Shown here piece after piece: positions 23,066 through 29,931 of a stretch of DNA of 31,720 nt. The notes beneath the pieces are model-generated. The model was not told the DNA's origin. It made no database searches and saw only the letters and a list, made by a program, of their open reading frames with translations. This DNA is from a virus. The position numbers and the translations under genes were made by a program. The DNA lies in the IMG/VR virus record IMGVR_UViG_3300008117_000190, positions 1 through 31,720 of that record; one strand, given 5' to 3'. The first letter of the stretch is position 1. Each line of letters starts with the position of its first letter.

Positions 23066-24259
23066 ATGTCACAAGAACTGTTAGAAAGCCGTTGGGACGA
23101 GACCAAAGAAGCCCTACTAGAAGGACTCAATGGTTCCCGTCGCAGCACAATGGGTGTAGTTTTAGAAAACACTCGCAAGTACCTGAAAGAGTCATCTGCA
23201 GGTACCACAGTTAGCGGTAATATCGCTACACTGAATCGTGTGATCCTTCCAGTGATCCGCCGTGTTATGCCAACTGTTATTGCCAACGAACTCGTTGGTG
23301 TACAGCCCATGACTGGCCCCGTTGGTCAGATCCACACTCTGCGTGTTCGTTATGCACAAAGCATGACAGACACATCAGCAGCAGCAACCAGCGTTACAGC
23401 TGGCCAGGAAGCACTGAGCCCGTTCTTGATTGCAACAGCATACTCTGCTGGTGCAAGCACAAGCGCAACTCAGAGCACTTACACTGGTTCCAACACAGCA
23501 GCTTTAGAAGGCGACGGCGGTCGTAAGATTTCCGTTCAAATCCTGAAGCAGGCCGTTGAAGCTAAAACACGTAAGCTCCAGGCTCGTTGGACATTTGAAG
23601 CTGCACAAGACGCACAAGCAATGCACGGTATCGATGTTGAGGCCGAAATCATGGCTGCTCTCGCACAAGAGATCACAACTGAGATCGACCAAGAGATCCT
23701 GCTGAGCCTGCGTTCATTGGCTGCAACAGAGTTCACATACAACCAGGCTACCGTTAGTGGTACAGCAACCTACGTTGGTGATGAGCACGCCGCACTGGCA
23801 GTTCTGATCAATCGTGTTGCTAACCTGATCGCTCAGCGCACACGTCGTGGTGCAGGTAACTACGCTGTAGTTTCGCCCGCTTCCTTGACAGTGCTCCAGA
23901 GCGCAACAACTTCTGCTTTTGCTCGCACAACAGAAGGCACATTTGAAGCACCCACAAACACCAAGTTTGTTGGTACACTCAACAGTGCTATGCGTGTTTA
24001 TGTTGATAGCTATGCTAACGACTCGACACCAGTTCTGGTTGGCTACAAAGGCGCCAGCGAAGCTGATGCTCCAGCATTCTACTGCCCATACATTCCTTTG
24101 ATGTCAAGCGGTGTTGTTCTGGATCCCAGCACATTCGAGCCAGTCGTTTCGTTTATGACGAGATATGGCTACATAGAATTGACAAATACTGCATCGTCTT
24201 TTGGCAATGCGGGCGATTATGTCGGCGAGATAGCCGTCCAAAATCTGTCGTTCAGTTAA
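23066..24259 (+). CDS. 23: Major capsid protein gp23, compact form
   Basis: 397 aa with the gp23 HK97-fold core: ATLNRVILPVIRRVMPTVIA, ELVGVQPMTGPVGQI, KTRKLQARWTFEAAQDAQAM, HGIDVEAEI, NRVANLIAQRTRRGAGNY and VLVGYKGASEADAPAFYCPY. It is much shorter than T4 gp23 (521 aa). The stretch between GPVGQI and KTRKLQARW is about 85 residues, so most of the T4 insertion domain is absent. A possible gp21 cut site of the L-x-E type is L40-K41-E42, which would remove a short propeptide; this is inference. AGGAG precedes the ATG, and a strong terminator follows. Confidence 0.95.
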   Translation: MSQELLESRWDETKEALLEGLNGSRRSTMGVVLENTRKYLKESSAGTTVSGNIATLNRVILPVIRRVMPTVIANELVGVQPMTGPVGQIHTLRVRYAQSMTDTSAAATSVTAGQEALSPFLIATAYSAGASTSATQSTYTGSNTAALEGDGGRKISVQILKQAVEAKTRKLQARWTFEAAQDAQAMHGIDVEAEIMAALAQEITTEIDQEILLSLRSLAATEFTYNQATVSGTATYVGDEHAALAVLINRVANLIAQRTRRGAGNYAVVSPASLTVLQSATTSAFARTTEGTFEAPTNTKFVGTLNSAMRVYVDSYANDSTPVLVGYKGASEADAPAFYCPYIPLMSSGVVLDPSTFEPVVSFMTRYGYIELTNTASSFGNAGDYVGEIAVQNLSFS

Positions 24260-24307
24260 TTCTTCGCTGTACATCCTTGCAATACTTCCCCGGGATGGGA
24301 AACAAAG

Positions 24308-24335
24308 AAGGCACAGAAATGTGCCTTTTTTTTTT
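24308..24335 (+). terminator. Rho-independent terminator after gp23
   Basis: AAGGCACA and TGTGCCTT form an 8-bp stem with a GAAA loop, followed by an unbroken run of ten T residues. Confidence 0.93.
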
Positions 24336-24351
24336 GACTAGAAAATCTACC

Positions 24352-24359
24352 GCTAAGTA
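24352..24359 (+). promoter_or_regulatory. Late promoter box GCTAAGTA
   Basis: Lies between the gp23 terminator and the next gene (ATG 24406), restarting transcription. Identical to the box ahead of gp20. Confidence 0.5.
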
Positions 24360-24405
24360 TTGTTGCTCGTGTAGCACATACACATCACACAGAAAGGAGT
24401 CTATC

Positions 24406-24627
24406 ATGAGCAAAACACCTTACGAGATCCGTCTCGAACTACTCAAACTGGCCAACGAAGTGCTGGTAACACCCATCTTCCAGCGCCGCGATGCACTGAT
24501 CCAGGAATTCCACAGCCGATTTGAAAGCGACAAGTCTGCCCACTTTCCTGCACTGCCGGATTTTCCTAGCACAGACACAGTGATAGCAGAAGCCGAAAAA
24601 CTCAACCGGTTTGTAAGCCAGCAGTAA
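24406..24627 (+). CDS. Small conserved-looking phage protein
   Basis: 73 aa, starting at the ATG preceded by AAAGGAG. A longer reading from 24277 would run through the terminator hairpin and is rejected. The protein has two amphipathic helices (YEIRLELLKLANEVL and a C-terminal VIAEAEKLNRFVS) joined by a Phe/Pro-rich loop. I have seen similar short proteins next to structural genes of environmental T4-like phages, but I know no function. It is isolated between two terminators with its own late box, so it is an independent single-gene unit. Confidence 0.7.
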   Translation: MSKTPYEIRLELLKLANEVLVTPIFQRRDALIQEFHSRFESDKSAHFPALPDFPSTDTVIAEAEKLNRFVSQQ

Positions 24628-24651
24628 AAGAGCCCCGCAAGGGGCTTTTTG
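24628..24651 (+). terminator. Rho-independent terminator
   Basis: AGCCCC and GGGGCT pair around a GCAA tetraloop, followed by TTTT. The stem starts four bases after the upstream stop codon. Confidence 0.88.
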
Positions 24652-24656
24652 TTGTA

Positions 24657-24683
24657 TTGGTAATAAATATTAGTTCATACCAA
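24657..24683 (+). promoter_or_regulatory. Late box AATAAATA in the loop of an inverted repeat
   Basis: TTGGTA (24657-24662) is complementary to TACCAA (24678-24683). The late box lies at 24662-24669, and the right arm runs into the AAGGAA ribosome site of the 43-aa gene. RNA started at the box would lack the left arm. The stem is only 6 bp, so regulation is less certain than at 30684. Confidence 0.4.
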
Positions 24684-24692
24684 GGAATTGCA

Positions 24693-24824
24693 ATGAAGAC
24701 CTATAACTTTCGCGCACAAGTTAGAATCAACGGCAACATAGAATACAGAGATTTTGTTATCACTGCTACAAGTTGGCGCGATGCAAGACAGCAACTTCGA
24801 GAAGCCATGAACACTGCTGTTTAA
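24693..24824 (+). CDS. 43-residue protein
   Basis: An ATG at 24693 with AAGGAA eight bases upstream opens a 43-codon frame. It predicts a beta-hairpin (YNFRAQVRING, IEYRDFVITA) followed by a helix (SWRDARQQLREAMN). It has its own late box and lies directly behind a terminator, which argues that it is expressed. I do not recognise it. Its stop is 11 bases before the next start, so it may be co-translated with the 92-aa gene. Confidence 0.62.
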   Translation: MKTYNFRAQVRINGNIEYRDFVITATSWRDARQQLREAMNTAV

Positions 24825-24835
24825 GTTTTAATCAA

Positions 24836-25114
24836 ATGTCTAATCCTCCTCCTTATACTGATATAACTGGCATCACCCGAGCTGTCATGAAAGACAATGC
24901 GCAGGTGTCTATCGTGGACTACAATGGCAATGCCAGACCTGGAGAACTGGTAGTAGCACAAGGTACTACCAATCTTTACATAGGCAACAGCCTTGGCCAG
25001 TTGACCTTGGTTGCCAGTGGCATTGCTGTGTCCGCAGGCAATGTGGTTCCTGCAGGATCCTATCCACTGTACTATGATCCTGTGACCCAGCAAATGACTG
25101 TGGTCACTCCTTGA
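24836..25114 (+). CDS. Small virion-type protein with a fibre-like motif
   Basis: 92 aa from the ATG at 24836 (SNPPPYTDITGITRAVM). The centre, ARPGELVVAQGTTNLYIGN followed by GQLTLVAS, is the short beta motif found at the head of many phage fibre and adhesin proteins (the G-[EQ]-L-V-x(n)-L-Y-x-G pattern). It may be a fibre-like appendage or attachment subunit of the head or tail. There is no strong ribosome site, so it may be read by coupling to the 43-aa gene. An upstream in-frame ATG at 24773 lies inside that gene and is less likely. Confidence 0.6.
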   Translation: MSNPPPYTDITGITRAVMKDNAQVSIVDYNGNARPGELVVAQGTTNLYIGNSLGQLTLVASGIAVSAGNVVPAGSYPLYYDPVTQQMTVVTP

Positions 25115-25129
25115 TTTCTACTCCAGAAC

Positions 25130-25137
25130 GCTAAATA
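25130..25137 (+). promoter_or_regulatory. Late promoter box GCTAAATA
   Basis: Identical to the boxes at 30693 and 9927 (minus strand). It would give a leader of about 70 bases for the 163-aa gene. Confidence 0.6.
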
Positions 25138-25154
25138 TCTAGTCGCTCAAGACT

Positions 25155-25172
25155 TATGCAGGTCCCTGCGTA
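25155..25172 (+). other. 5' leader hairpin of the 163-aa gene
   Basis: TATGCAG pairs with CTGCGTA (one G-T pair) around a GTCC loop. It lies near the 5' end of the predicted late transcript and 41 bases ahead of the ATG, so it does not mask the AAGGAG ribosome site. Such 5' stems can protect abundant messages from decay. Confidence 0.45.
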
Positions 25173-25212
25173 TGACCTAGAACGTCAGCCCAATCTAAAC
25201 AAGGAGAAATAA

Positions 25213-25704
25213 ATGGGACGCCCACTCAAAATCGCAAAATACAACACTGCTCAATCCGTGCAGATCGACATCGGTTATCCTACATCCACGCCCAACGTTG
25301 GTGTTGTTGGTGGTAATACATCGGTCAGTGATACATTTTATCTCGCTGCTAATGTACTGGCCAACGTACCAGGTGCAGGCGCAGGTGAAGCATACATCAT
25401 CCGCCAAAAAGGCAAGCGCAAGTTCCTGGTCACACTGACCACAGATACCACACAGGCCTATGCCAATATCTGTGTGTTGGTCAATACTGATGATGTTGCT
25501 GCATTGACAGAAAATCAAATGGCCATTGTTGCCACAGATGCCAGTGCTGCCAATGTTACCATGCAGTATATCCAAAACAACTATGGTGTGGATTTCAGCA
25601 ACGTTGGTCACTATCTGACATTTGCCAGCGCCAACGCTACAGTACAGCCCGACGGTTCGGGCACCAGCGGTAGATTTGACATCGTCCAGATTCCCAGCGC
25701 CTAA
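25213..25704 (+). CDS. Probable virion structural protein (head decoration or similar)
   Basis: 163 aa, beginning MGRPLKIAKYNTAQSVQIDI with AAGGAG upstream. The rest is beta-rich with few charges (VGVVGGNTSVSDTFYLAANV, RQKGKRKFLVTLTTDTTQAY, then GHYLTFASANATVQPDGSG). I have a weak memory of proteins with an MxRPLKI start near the capsid genes of environmental myoviruses, annotated only as structural. Its own late promoter, a long leader with a 5' hairpin, a good ribosome site and a dedicated terminator suggest high expression, as for a capsid decoration or other abundant virion protein. The function is inferred. Confidence 0.62.
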   Translation: MGRPLKIAKYNTAQSVQIDIGYPTSTPNVGVVGGNTSVSDTFYLAANVLANVPGAGAGEAYIIRQKGKRKFLVTLTTDTTQAYANICVLVNTDDVAALTENQMAIVATDASAANVTMQYIQNNYGVDFSNVGHYLTFASANATVQPDGSGTSGRFDIVQIPSA

Positions 25705-25725
25705 AGCACTGGTTCTACTGCAAAG

Positions 25726-25759
25726 AATCCCCGACATCGCAAGATACGGGGATTTTTTT
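25726..25759 (+). terminator. Rho-independent terminator
   Basis: AATCCCCG and CGGGGATT pair over 8 bp around a 13-base loop, followed by seven T residues. It closes the 163-aa gene unit. Confidence 0.88.
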
Positions 25760-25772
25760 ACATTTCCAAACT

Positions 25773-25780
25773 ACTAAATA
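25773..25780 (+). promoter_or_regulatory. Late promoter box ACTAAATA for the tail fibre operon
   Basis: Lies just after a terminator and 25 bases ahead of the 839-aa fibre gene. Confidence 0.55.
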
Positions 25781-25805
25781 ATACAAACTAGGATCACAAG
25801 CAGAT

Positions 25806-28325
25806 ATGCCTTCATCTAAAAGAGTTACCGGTAATTTTAATTTCTGGACCGGCGCCAGTGAAAATTGGCAATATTTTGACTCCACGTCAAATTCACTTGT
25901 CACAGTTCGCCGCGGCAACAAAGACACTGTTTTTCAGTCTGCAAATTTAGTAGTTTATGGTAATATCGTAGGACTGGGCGGCAATATCTATGCCAACATC
26001 ACAGGCAATGTTGTTTTGCCCAGCGGAACCGATTACGGAATTTTATACAAAGCCCCAGGCGGTAACGCAGCAGTATCTGATGAGTTTACTGTTGATGAAG
26101 CAAATAATGCAGTTGCAATGACAGGCAACATTACCATAACTGGTGCAGGAAAAGGTAATCTTATAGCAAATAATGTTTCGTCAAATCGCGTGACAGCAAC
26201 TTTTGCCAATATCACATCAGCCAACATTGGCTCGGCCAATATCGCAACCAACGGCAACATCACAGCTGGCAACATCCGAGCAGTGTCATATCTCAATCTT
26301 GCTGGTGCAAATGTGCTGTACGGCAATGCCAATGTGGCAGCTTATCTACCAAGTTATCTACCAACATATACCGGTAATCTAGTGTCATTGACAGGCAATG
26401 TCACGACCACTGCTAATATTTCTGCTGCTTATATTTTAGGCAACGGTGCTTTTATCACAGGACTATCGTCGGCATATAGTAATGCTAATGTGGCCAATTA
26501 CTTGCCTGTGTATTCGGGCAATTTGGATAGTCTTGCTGGCAATGTCACTACCACAGCCAATATCTCTGCCAGTTATGTGCTGGGCAATGGAGCATTCCTG
26601 TCAGGCATCGTTACCAGCAGTTATTCAAATGCCAATGTGGCCAATTACTTGGTTTCCTACACCGGTAATATTTCTGCTGGCAATGTCTCCATCAGCGGTG
26701 CCCTAACGACGGTCACATCTAATGTCACTGGCCTGGCTGTGTTTTCCAGTGTGGCCAATCTGCGCATACCTGGAGGCAACATTGGTCAAGCATTGATCAG
26801 CGACGGTGCCAACGGTGTGGAGTTCCAAAACATATCGGCAACCCCGGGAAATTCCCCAGGGTCTTTCCAGTACAATTCCAATGGCACCGCCTTGTACGGT
26901 GTAGATGATTTTGTCTATGACACTTCAAATATTGCAGCACCCAACATTAGAATCAGCAATCTAAGCCTTAACATCTATCAAGGAGCAAATTCAACTGACA
27001 CCAATACCCTGACTGTGGCAGGCAACATCCGGCTGCAGACAGCCACTATTGGCAACACAGAACTGGCCAATAGCGGTGTGTTGATCATGGCAGGTATTGA
27101 CAAATTATACTTGGAAGATTTACAAGGCAACACCTATGATGGCCAGTTTGTTGTGGCCAACGGAGAATATCTTGGTTTTGCCAACGGCTATTCCAATGCC
27201 AATGTAGACTACTACTTGCCTACATACACAGGCAACATCTCAGCAGGCAACATCACAACCACCGGCAATGTTCGTGCAGCAAATTTCATAGTAGAAAACA
27301 GCATCGTGGCAACAAGTGCTAGTCCTGCGGCCACTCTTTCAGGATTTAGATCTATCTCTACCAGTGGCACTGCCAATGGCAATATCACTGCTTCTGGCAA
27401 TATTGTGGCTGTGGCCAATGTGTTTGGTTTATCCGGCATATTCACATCCAACATTTCTGGTGGTAATATTGCAGTGACAGATCGAATAACATTTGGTGAT
27501 GGCACCTATCAGAACACAGCTTGGACAGGAGTGGCTAACAATTACATAGCTCTGGGCACTGGAGCAGGTGGGGCCACACAAAGCCAGACTGCGGTGGCCA
27601 TTGGAGTGAACGCAGGCAATGTTGCCCAAGACTATTACACAGTGGCCATTGGCATAGGTGCTGGACAAAATACACAACTGGCCGGTGCCATAGCCATTGG
27701 TGCAGAAGCCGGCGGCAACAGCCAAGGAACCAATTCCATAGCCATTGGTTTCCGCGCAGGTCGTGTGAATCAAGCCAACAATTCCATAGTGTTGAACGGC
27801 ACAGGGGCCAATCTAAATAACACCACGGCCAATTCGTTTGTGGTAGCACCTATTAGAAACACATCGGGCAACGCAGGCATATTACAATACAACAACAGTA
27901 CCAAGGAAGTCACTTACAGCACAACAGTAAACGGCAATATACAAGTCAATCAACTGGGTGTTGGTACTGCACCTTCGGGTACCAATGGCGAGATTGTGGC
28001 CACAGGCAATATCATTGCATACTTCTCAGACGATAGGCTCAAAACAAGATTGGGCAATATAGAAAACGCACTGGACAAAGTTGATCAGTTGACCACATTC
28101 TACTTTGAGCCCAATGACATAGCAGTCAATACCTATGGTTATACCCGACATCGCGATCTTGGTGTGTCGGCACAAGAAGTGGCCAATGTAGTGCCTGAGA
28201 TCATAGCCGATGCACCCATAGGTGACGGATATCTCACAGTCAAGTATGAAAGATTTGCTCCATTGATTATTGCTGCCATCAAAGAGTTACGTCAAGAAAT
28301 CAATGATATCAAACGCAAACTATGA
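25806..28325 (+). CDS. Tail fibre with YadA-like repeats and C-terminal S74 chaperone domain
   Basis: 839 aa. Residues 1-90 are the probable virion-anchoring head. Residues about 100-560 are beta-rich and low in charge, with repeated blocks containing YSNANVANYLP, YTGN and GNVTT-ANIS, typical of trimeric fibre shafts. Residues about 580-665 hold repeats of VAIGxxAG type (TAVAIGVNAG, YTVAIGIGAG, GAIAIGAEAG, NSIAIGFRAG), as in the left-handed beta-roll heads of YadA-type adhesins. Residues about 735-839 are an S74 intramolecular chaperone: FSDDRLKTR with S741 as the expected autocleavage serine, then GVSAQEVANVVPEI and a final helix. The chaperone trimerises the fibre and is then cut off. It starts a three-gene ATGA-coupled operon. 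Confidence 0.85.
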   Translation: MPSSKRVTGNFNFWTGASENWQYFDSTSNSLVTVRRGNKDTVFQSANLVVYGNIVGLGGNIYANITGNVVLPSGTDYGILYKAPGGNAAVSDEFTVDEANNAVAMTGNITITGAGKGNLIANNVSSNRVTATFANITSANIGSANIATNGNITAGNIRAVSYLNLAGANVLYGNANVAAYLPSYLPTYTGNLVSLTGNVTTTANISAAYILGNGAFITGLSSAYSNANVANYLPVYSGNLDSLAGNVTTTANISASYVLGNGAFLSGIVTSSYSNANVANYLVSYTGNISAGNVSISGALTTVTSNVTGLAVFSSVANLRIPGGNIGQALISDGANGVEFQNISATPGNSPGSFQYNSNGTALYGVDDFVYDTSNIAAPNIRISNLSLNIYQGANSTDTNTLTVAGNIRLQTATIGNTELANSGVLIMAGIDKLYLEDLQGNTYDGQFVVANGEYLGFANGYSNANVDYYLPTYTGNISAGNITTTGNVRAANFIVENSIVATSASPAATLSGFRSISTSGTANGNITASGNIVAVANVFGLSGIFTSNISGGNIAVTDRITFGDGTYQNTAWTGVANNYIALGTGAGGATQSQTAVAIGVNAGNVAQDYYTVAIGIGAGQNTQLAGAIAIGAEAGGNSQGTNSIAIGFRAGRVNQANNSIVLNGTGANLNNTTANSFVVAPIRNTSGNAGILQYNNSTKEVTYSTTVNGNIQVNQLGVGTAPSGTNGEIVATGNIIAYFSDDRLKTRLGNIENALDKVDQLTTFYFEPNDIAVNTYGYTRHRDLGVSAQEVANVVPEIIADAPIGDGYLTVKYERFAPLIIAAIKELRQEINDIKRKL
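26327..26660 (+). repeat. Repeated fibre-shaft module
   Basis: Blocks coding for (S)NANVA-YLP, Y-GNL, LTGNVTT or LAGNVTT, ANISA-YILGNGAF recur at about 26327-26460, 26477-26600 and, in part, 26625-26680 and 27189-27240. A further copy is in the second fibre gene at 31424-31566. Confidence 0.75.
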
Positions 28326-28642
28326 CAGTGATAGTAACACAAGACGCAGCAGGTAATACTGTATGTGCTCAAGCAGATGACGGCGATGTGCTTACGTTAG
28401 CAGCACCCGCAGGTAAAATTTTCAACATTTTAGTATTTGCCAGTTACGGCAATCCTGGGGGACTGGCACCCAATTTTGAATATGGCAACAATAACTGCCG
28501 ATCCAGCCGTGCTGTAGTGGCCAATGTTTTTGCCAATCAAAATTCTGCTGCCTTGGCAGTGTCTAGTGAAATCTTTGGTGATCCGTTTCCTGGACAGCCT
28601 GGAAGATTATATCTGAGATATGCCTACGGGGATCCTGTATGA
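28322..28642 (+). CDS. SUEL/galactose-binding lectin-like fibre protein
   Basis: A 106-aa protein with the outline of a SUEL (rhamnose/galactose-binding) lectin domain: an opening Cys near residue 15, DGDVLTLAAPAGKIFNILVF, ASYGNPGG in the place of the family's YGR motif, NNNCRSSRAVVANVFANQNS, and SSEIFGDPFPGQPGRLYLRY in the place of FGDPC-G-KYL-V-Y. Most of the disulfide cysteines are absent, plausible for a protein folded in the bacterial cytoplasm. Its start overlaps the fibre stop (ATGA), and its end overlaps the next gene in the same way. It is likely a receptor-binding or fibre-tip accessory. The assignment is by pattern and needs a profile search. Confidence 0.55.
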   Translation: MTVIVTQDAAGNTVCAQADDGDVLTLAAPAGKIFNILVFASYGNPGGLAPNFEYGNNNCRSSRAVVANVFANQNSAALAVSSEIFGDPFPGQPGRLYLRYAYGDPV

Positions 28643-29472
28643 CGCTGCCTGTGTCCGGTGCCATTGGCGCAGGAATGATCAACGTGGAGTTAGGCAATAC
28701 TGCTACCACTACTTTTGCGCTTGGCAGTTCGTCGGCCAGGTATCTAGCCAATGTGTTTACTGGTCCAATAGGATATGGCAGTTTTTATGGCAAGGCATTG
28801 TCGGGCAATGTGCCTACGCCAGAATTTACCAATCCAGGATTTGAAACCGGCACTACCACTGGTTGGAATTTTGTCAATAGCCGATTTAGATTCAACAGTT
28901 CAGGTAATACTCCTACCGTGATCAATGGTGTGGCTGCACCGCCTGATCCTGATCCTGATCCTTACAGCAGTCCCGGGGATACCTGTAATCTCTTTCAATC
29001 TGGACCCACATACACCAGCAGTGTATCATTGTACAGTTCTCCAGGAGTCCCGGCTGGACCGCCAGGGGGATTATTGTACGGTGCTGTCATGCAAAGCACA
29101 GCTGACATGGATGCTGCATTTGGTTATAACATTCTATACGGGCCTTATATCTACAGCACCAATCCCGTGATAGCCAATGTGGGTCAAACTCTATCGTTTT
29201 ACTGGCGAGCCTACGATACAGGAAACCCTTCAACTAGCGACGCTTACTGTGTAAGAGCATACGCTTTTACCTCCACAGGACAGTATATTACTCTTTTAAA
29301 TCAAACTGCTTCGGCTGCAGGAACGGATTCTGGTTGGGTGCAGTCCAGCACTGTGATAGGTTCTGGGCAAGCAGGCTACTACTATTTTTGTTTTGTCTGC
29401 GGATCCTACGACGCCACGGGCGGTACAGTGTTAGGATCTACGCTGCTGCTTGATGAAGTAGTGATAACATAA
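28639..29472 (+). CDS. Fibre-tip/adhesin protein with a carbohydrate-binding-like C-terminus
   Basis: 277 aa. Residues 1-55 are the short module seen at the start of many phage tip proteins (MTLPVSGAIGAGMINVELGN, then a G-x-FYGK end). Residues about 62-277 look like a jelly-roll carbohydrate-binding domain: NPGFETGTTTGW is the usual first strand of such domains, followed by beta-rich sequence and the ending LLLDEVVIT, the typical last strand. A DPDPDPD strip at residues 100-106 probably marks a loop. It is coupled by ATGA to the lectin-like gene, so the three proteins are probably made together as parts of one adhesion device. Confidence 0.68.
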   Translation: MTLPVSGAIGAGMINVELGNTATTTFALGSSSARYLANVFTGPIGYGSFYGKALSGNVPTPEFTNPGFETGTTTGWNFVNSRFRFNSSGNTPTVINGVAAPPDPDPDPYSSPGDTCNLFQSGPTYTSSVSLYSSPGVPAGPPGGLLYGAVMQSTADMDAAFGYNILYGPYIYSTNPVIANVGQTLSFYWRAYDTGNPSTSDAYCVRAYAFTSTGQYITLLNQTASAAGTDSGWVQSSTVIGSGQAGYYYFCFVCGSYDATGGTVLGSTLLLDEVVIT

Positions 29473-29481
29473 ATTTTCAAT

Positions 29482-29505
29482 TATAAATAGAAATCTTAAT
29501 AAATA
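29482..29505 (+). promoter_or_regulatory. Two late promoter boxes in tandem: TATAAATA and AATAAATA
   Basis: TATAAATA at 29482-29489 is a perfect T4 late box; AATAAATA at 29498-29505 differs by one base. Both lie ahead of the 115-aa gene (ATG 29525), whose ribosome site GGAGGAG is also near-perfect. Confidence 0.68.
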
Positions 29506-29524
29506 ACTCACGGAGGAGAAATTA

Positions 29525-29872
29525 ATGTCACATTTCGCTAAAATTGAAGGCGGTATTGTTACCCAAGTTATTGTAGCCGAACAGGATTTTATCAATTCTG
29601 GCGCAGTGGGCAATGCCGCAGACTGGGTACAAACCAGTTACAACACACACGCTGGGCAACACCCCGAAGGTCGCCCCTTGCGTAAAAATTATGCAGGTAT
29701 TGGCTACAGTTATGATGCAGGCCGCGATGCTTTTATTCCGCCCAAACCCCACAACAGTTGGGTCTTGGATGAGGATACTTGTCTTTGGAATGCACCAGTG
29801 GCTTATCCCACAGATGGCAATCGTTACGAATGGAACGAAGGCACTACATCTTGGGATCAGATTCCTGAATAA
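29525..29872 (+). CDS. Conserved small phage protein of unknown function
   Basis: 115 aa beginning MSHFAKIEGGIVTQVIVAEQ. The pattern AKxxGGxVxxVIVAEQ, then WVQTSYNTHAGQHPEG, RKNYAGIGYSYDAGRDAFI, PPKPHNSWVLDE and a Trp-rich end, is one I recognise from many cyanophage and other marine T4-like genomes, where it stays unnamed. It sits among fibre genes and has the strongest late promoter and ribosome site in the window, suggesting high late expression. It could be a virion component or a fibre-assembly factor; neither can be shown here. Confidence 0.75.
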   Translation: MSHFAKIEGGIVTQVIVAEQDFINSGAVGNAADWVQTSYNTHAGQHPEGRPLRKNYAGIGYSYDAGRDAFIPPKPHNSWVLDEDTCLWNAPVAYPTDGNRYEWNEGTTSWDQIPE

Positions 29873-29893
29873 CAGCAGCCAAAAAAAAAATAT

Positions 29894-29931
29894 CTTAGGC
29901 ATACTGGATACTAATTAAAAGTATGCCTAAG
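29894..29931 (+). promoter_or_regulatory. 11-bp inverted repeat enclosing the start codon of the oxygenase gene
   Basis: CTTAGGCATAC (29894-29904) is the exact complement of GTATGCCTAAG (29921-29931), with a 16-base loop. The ATG at 29923-29925 lies in the right arm, so RNA read through from the upstream gene would bury the start codon. The loop holds ACTAATTA, one base from a late box. On the minus strand the same repeat is followed by a T run and could also act as a terminator. Confidence 0.6.

Noticed and set aside
24277-24405. Upstream extension of the 73-aa gene from an ATG at 24277
   Set aside because: It would translate through the gp23 terminator and the late box; the internal ATG at 24406 has a clear AAAGGAG site.
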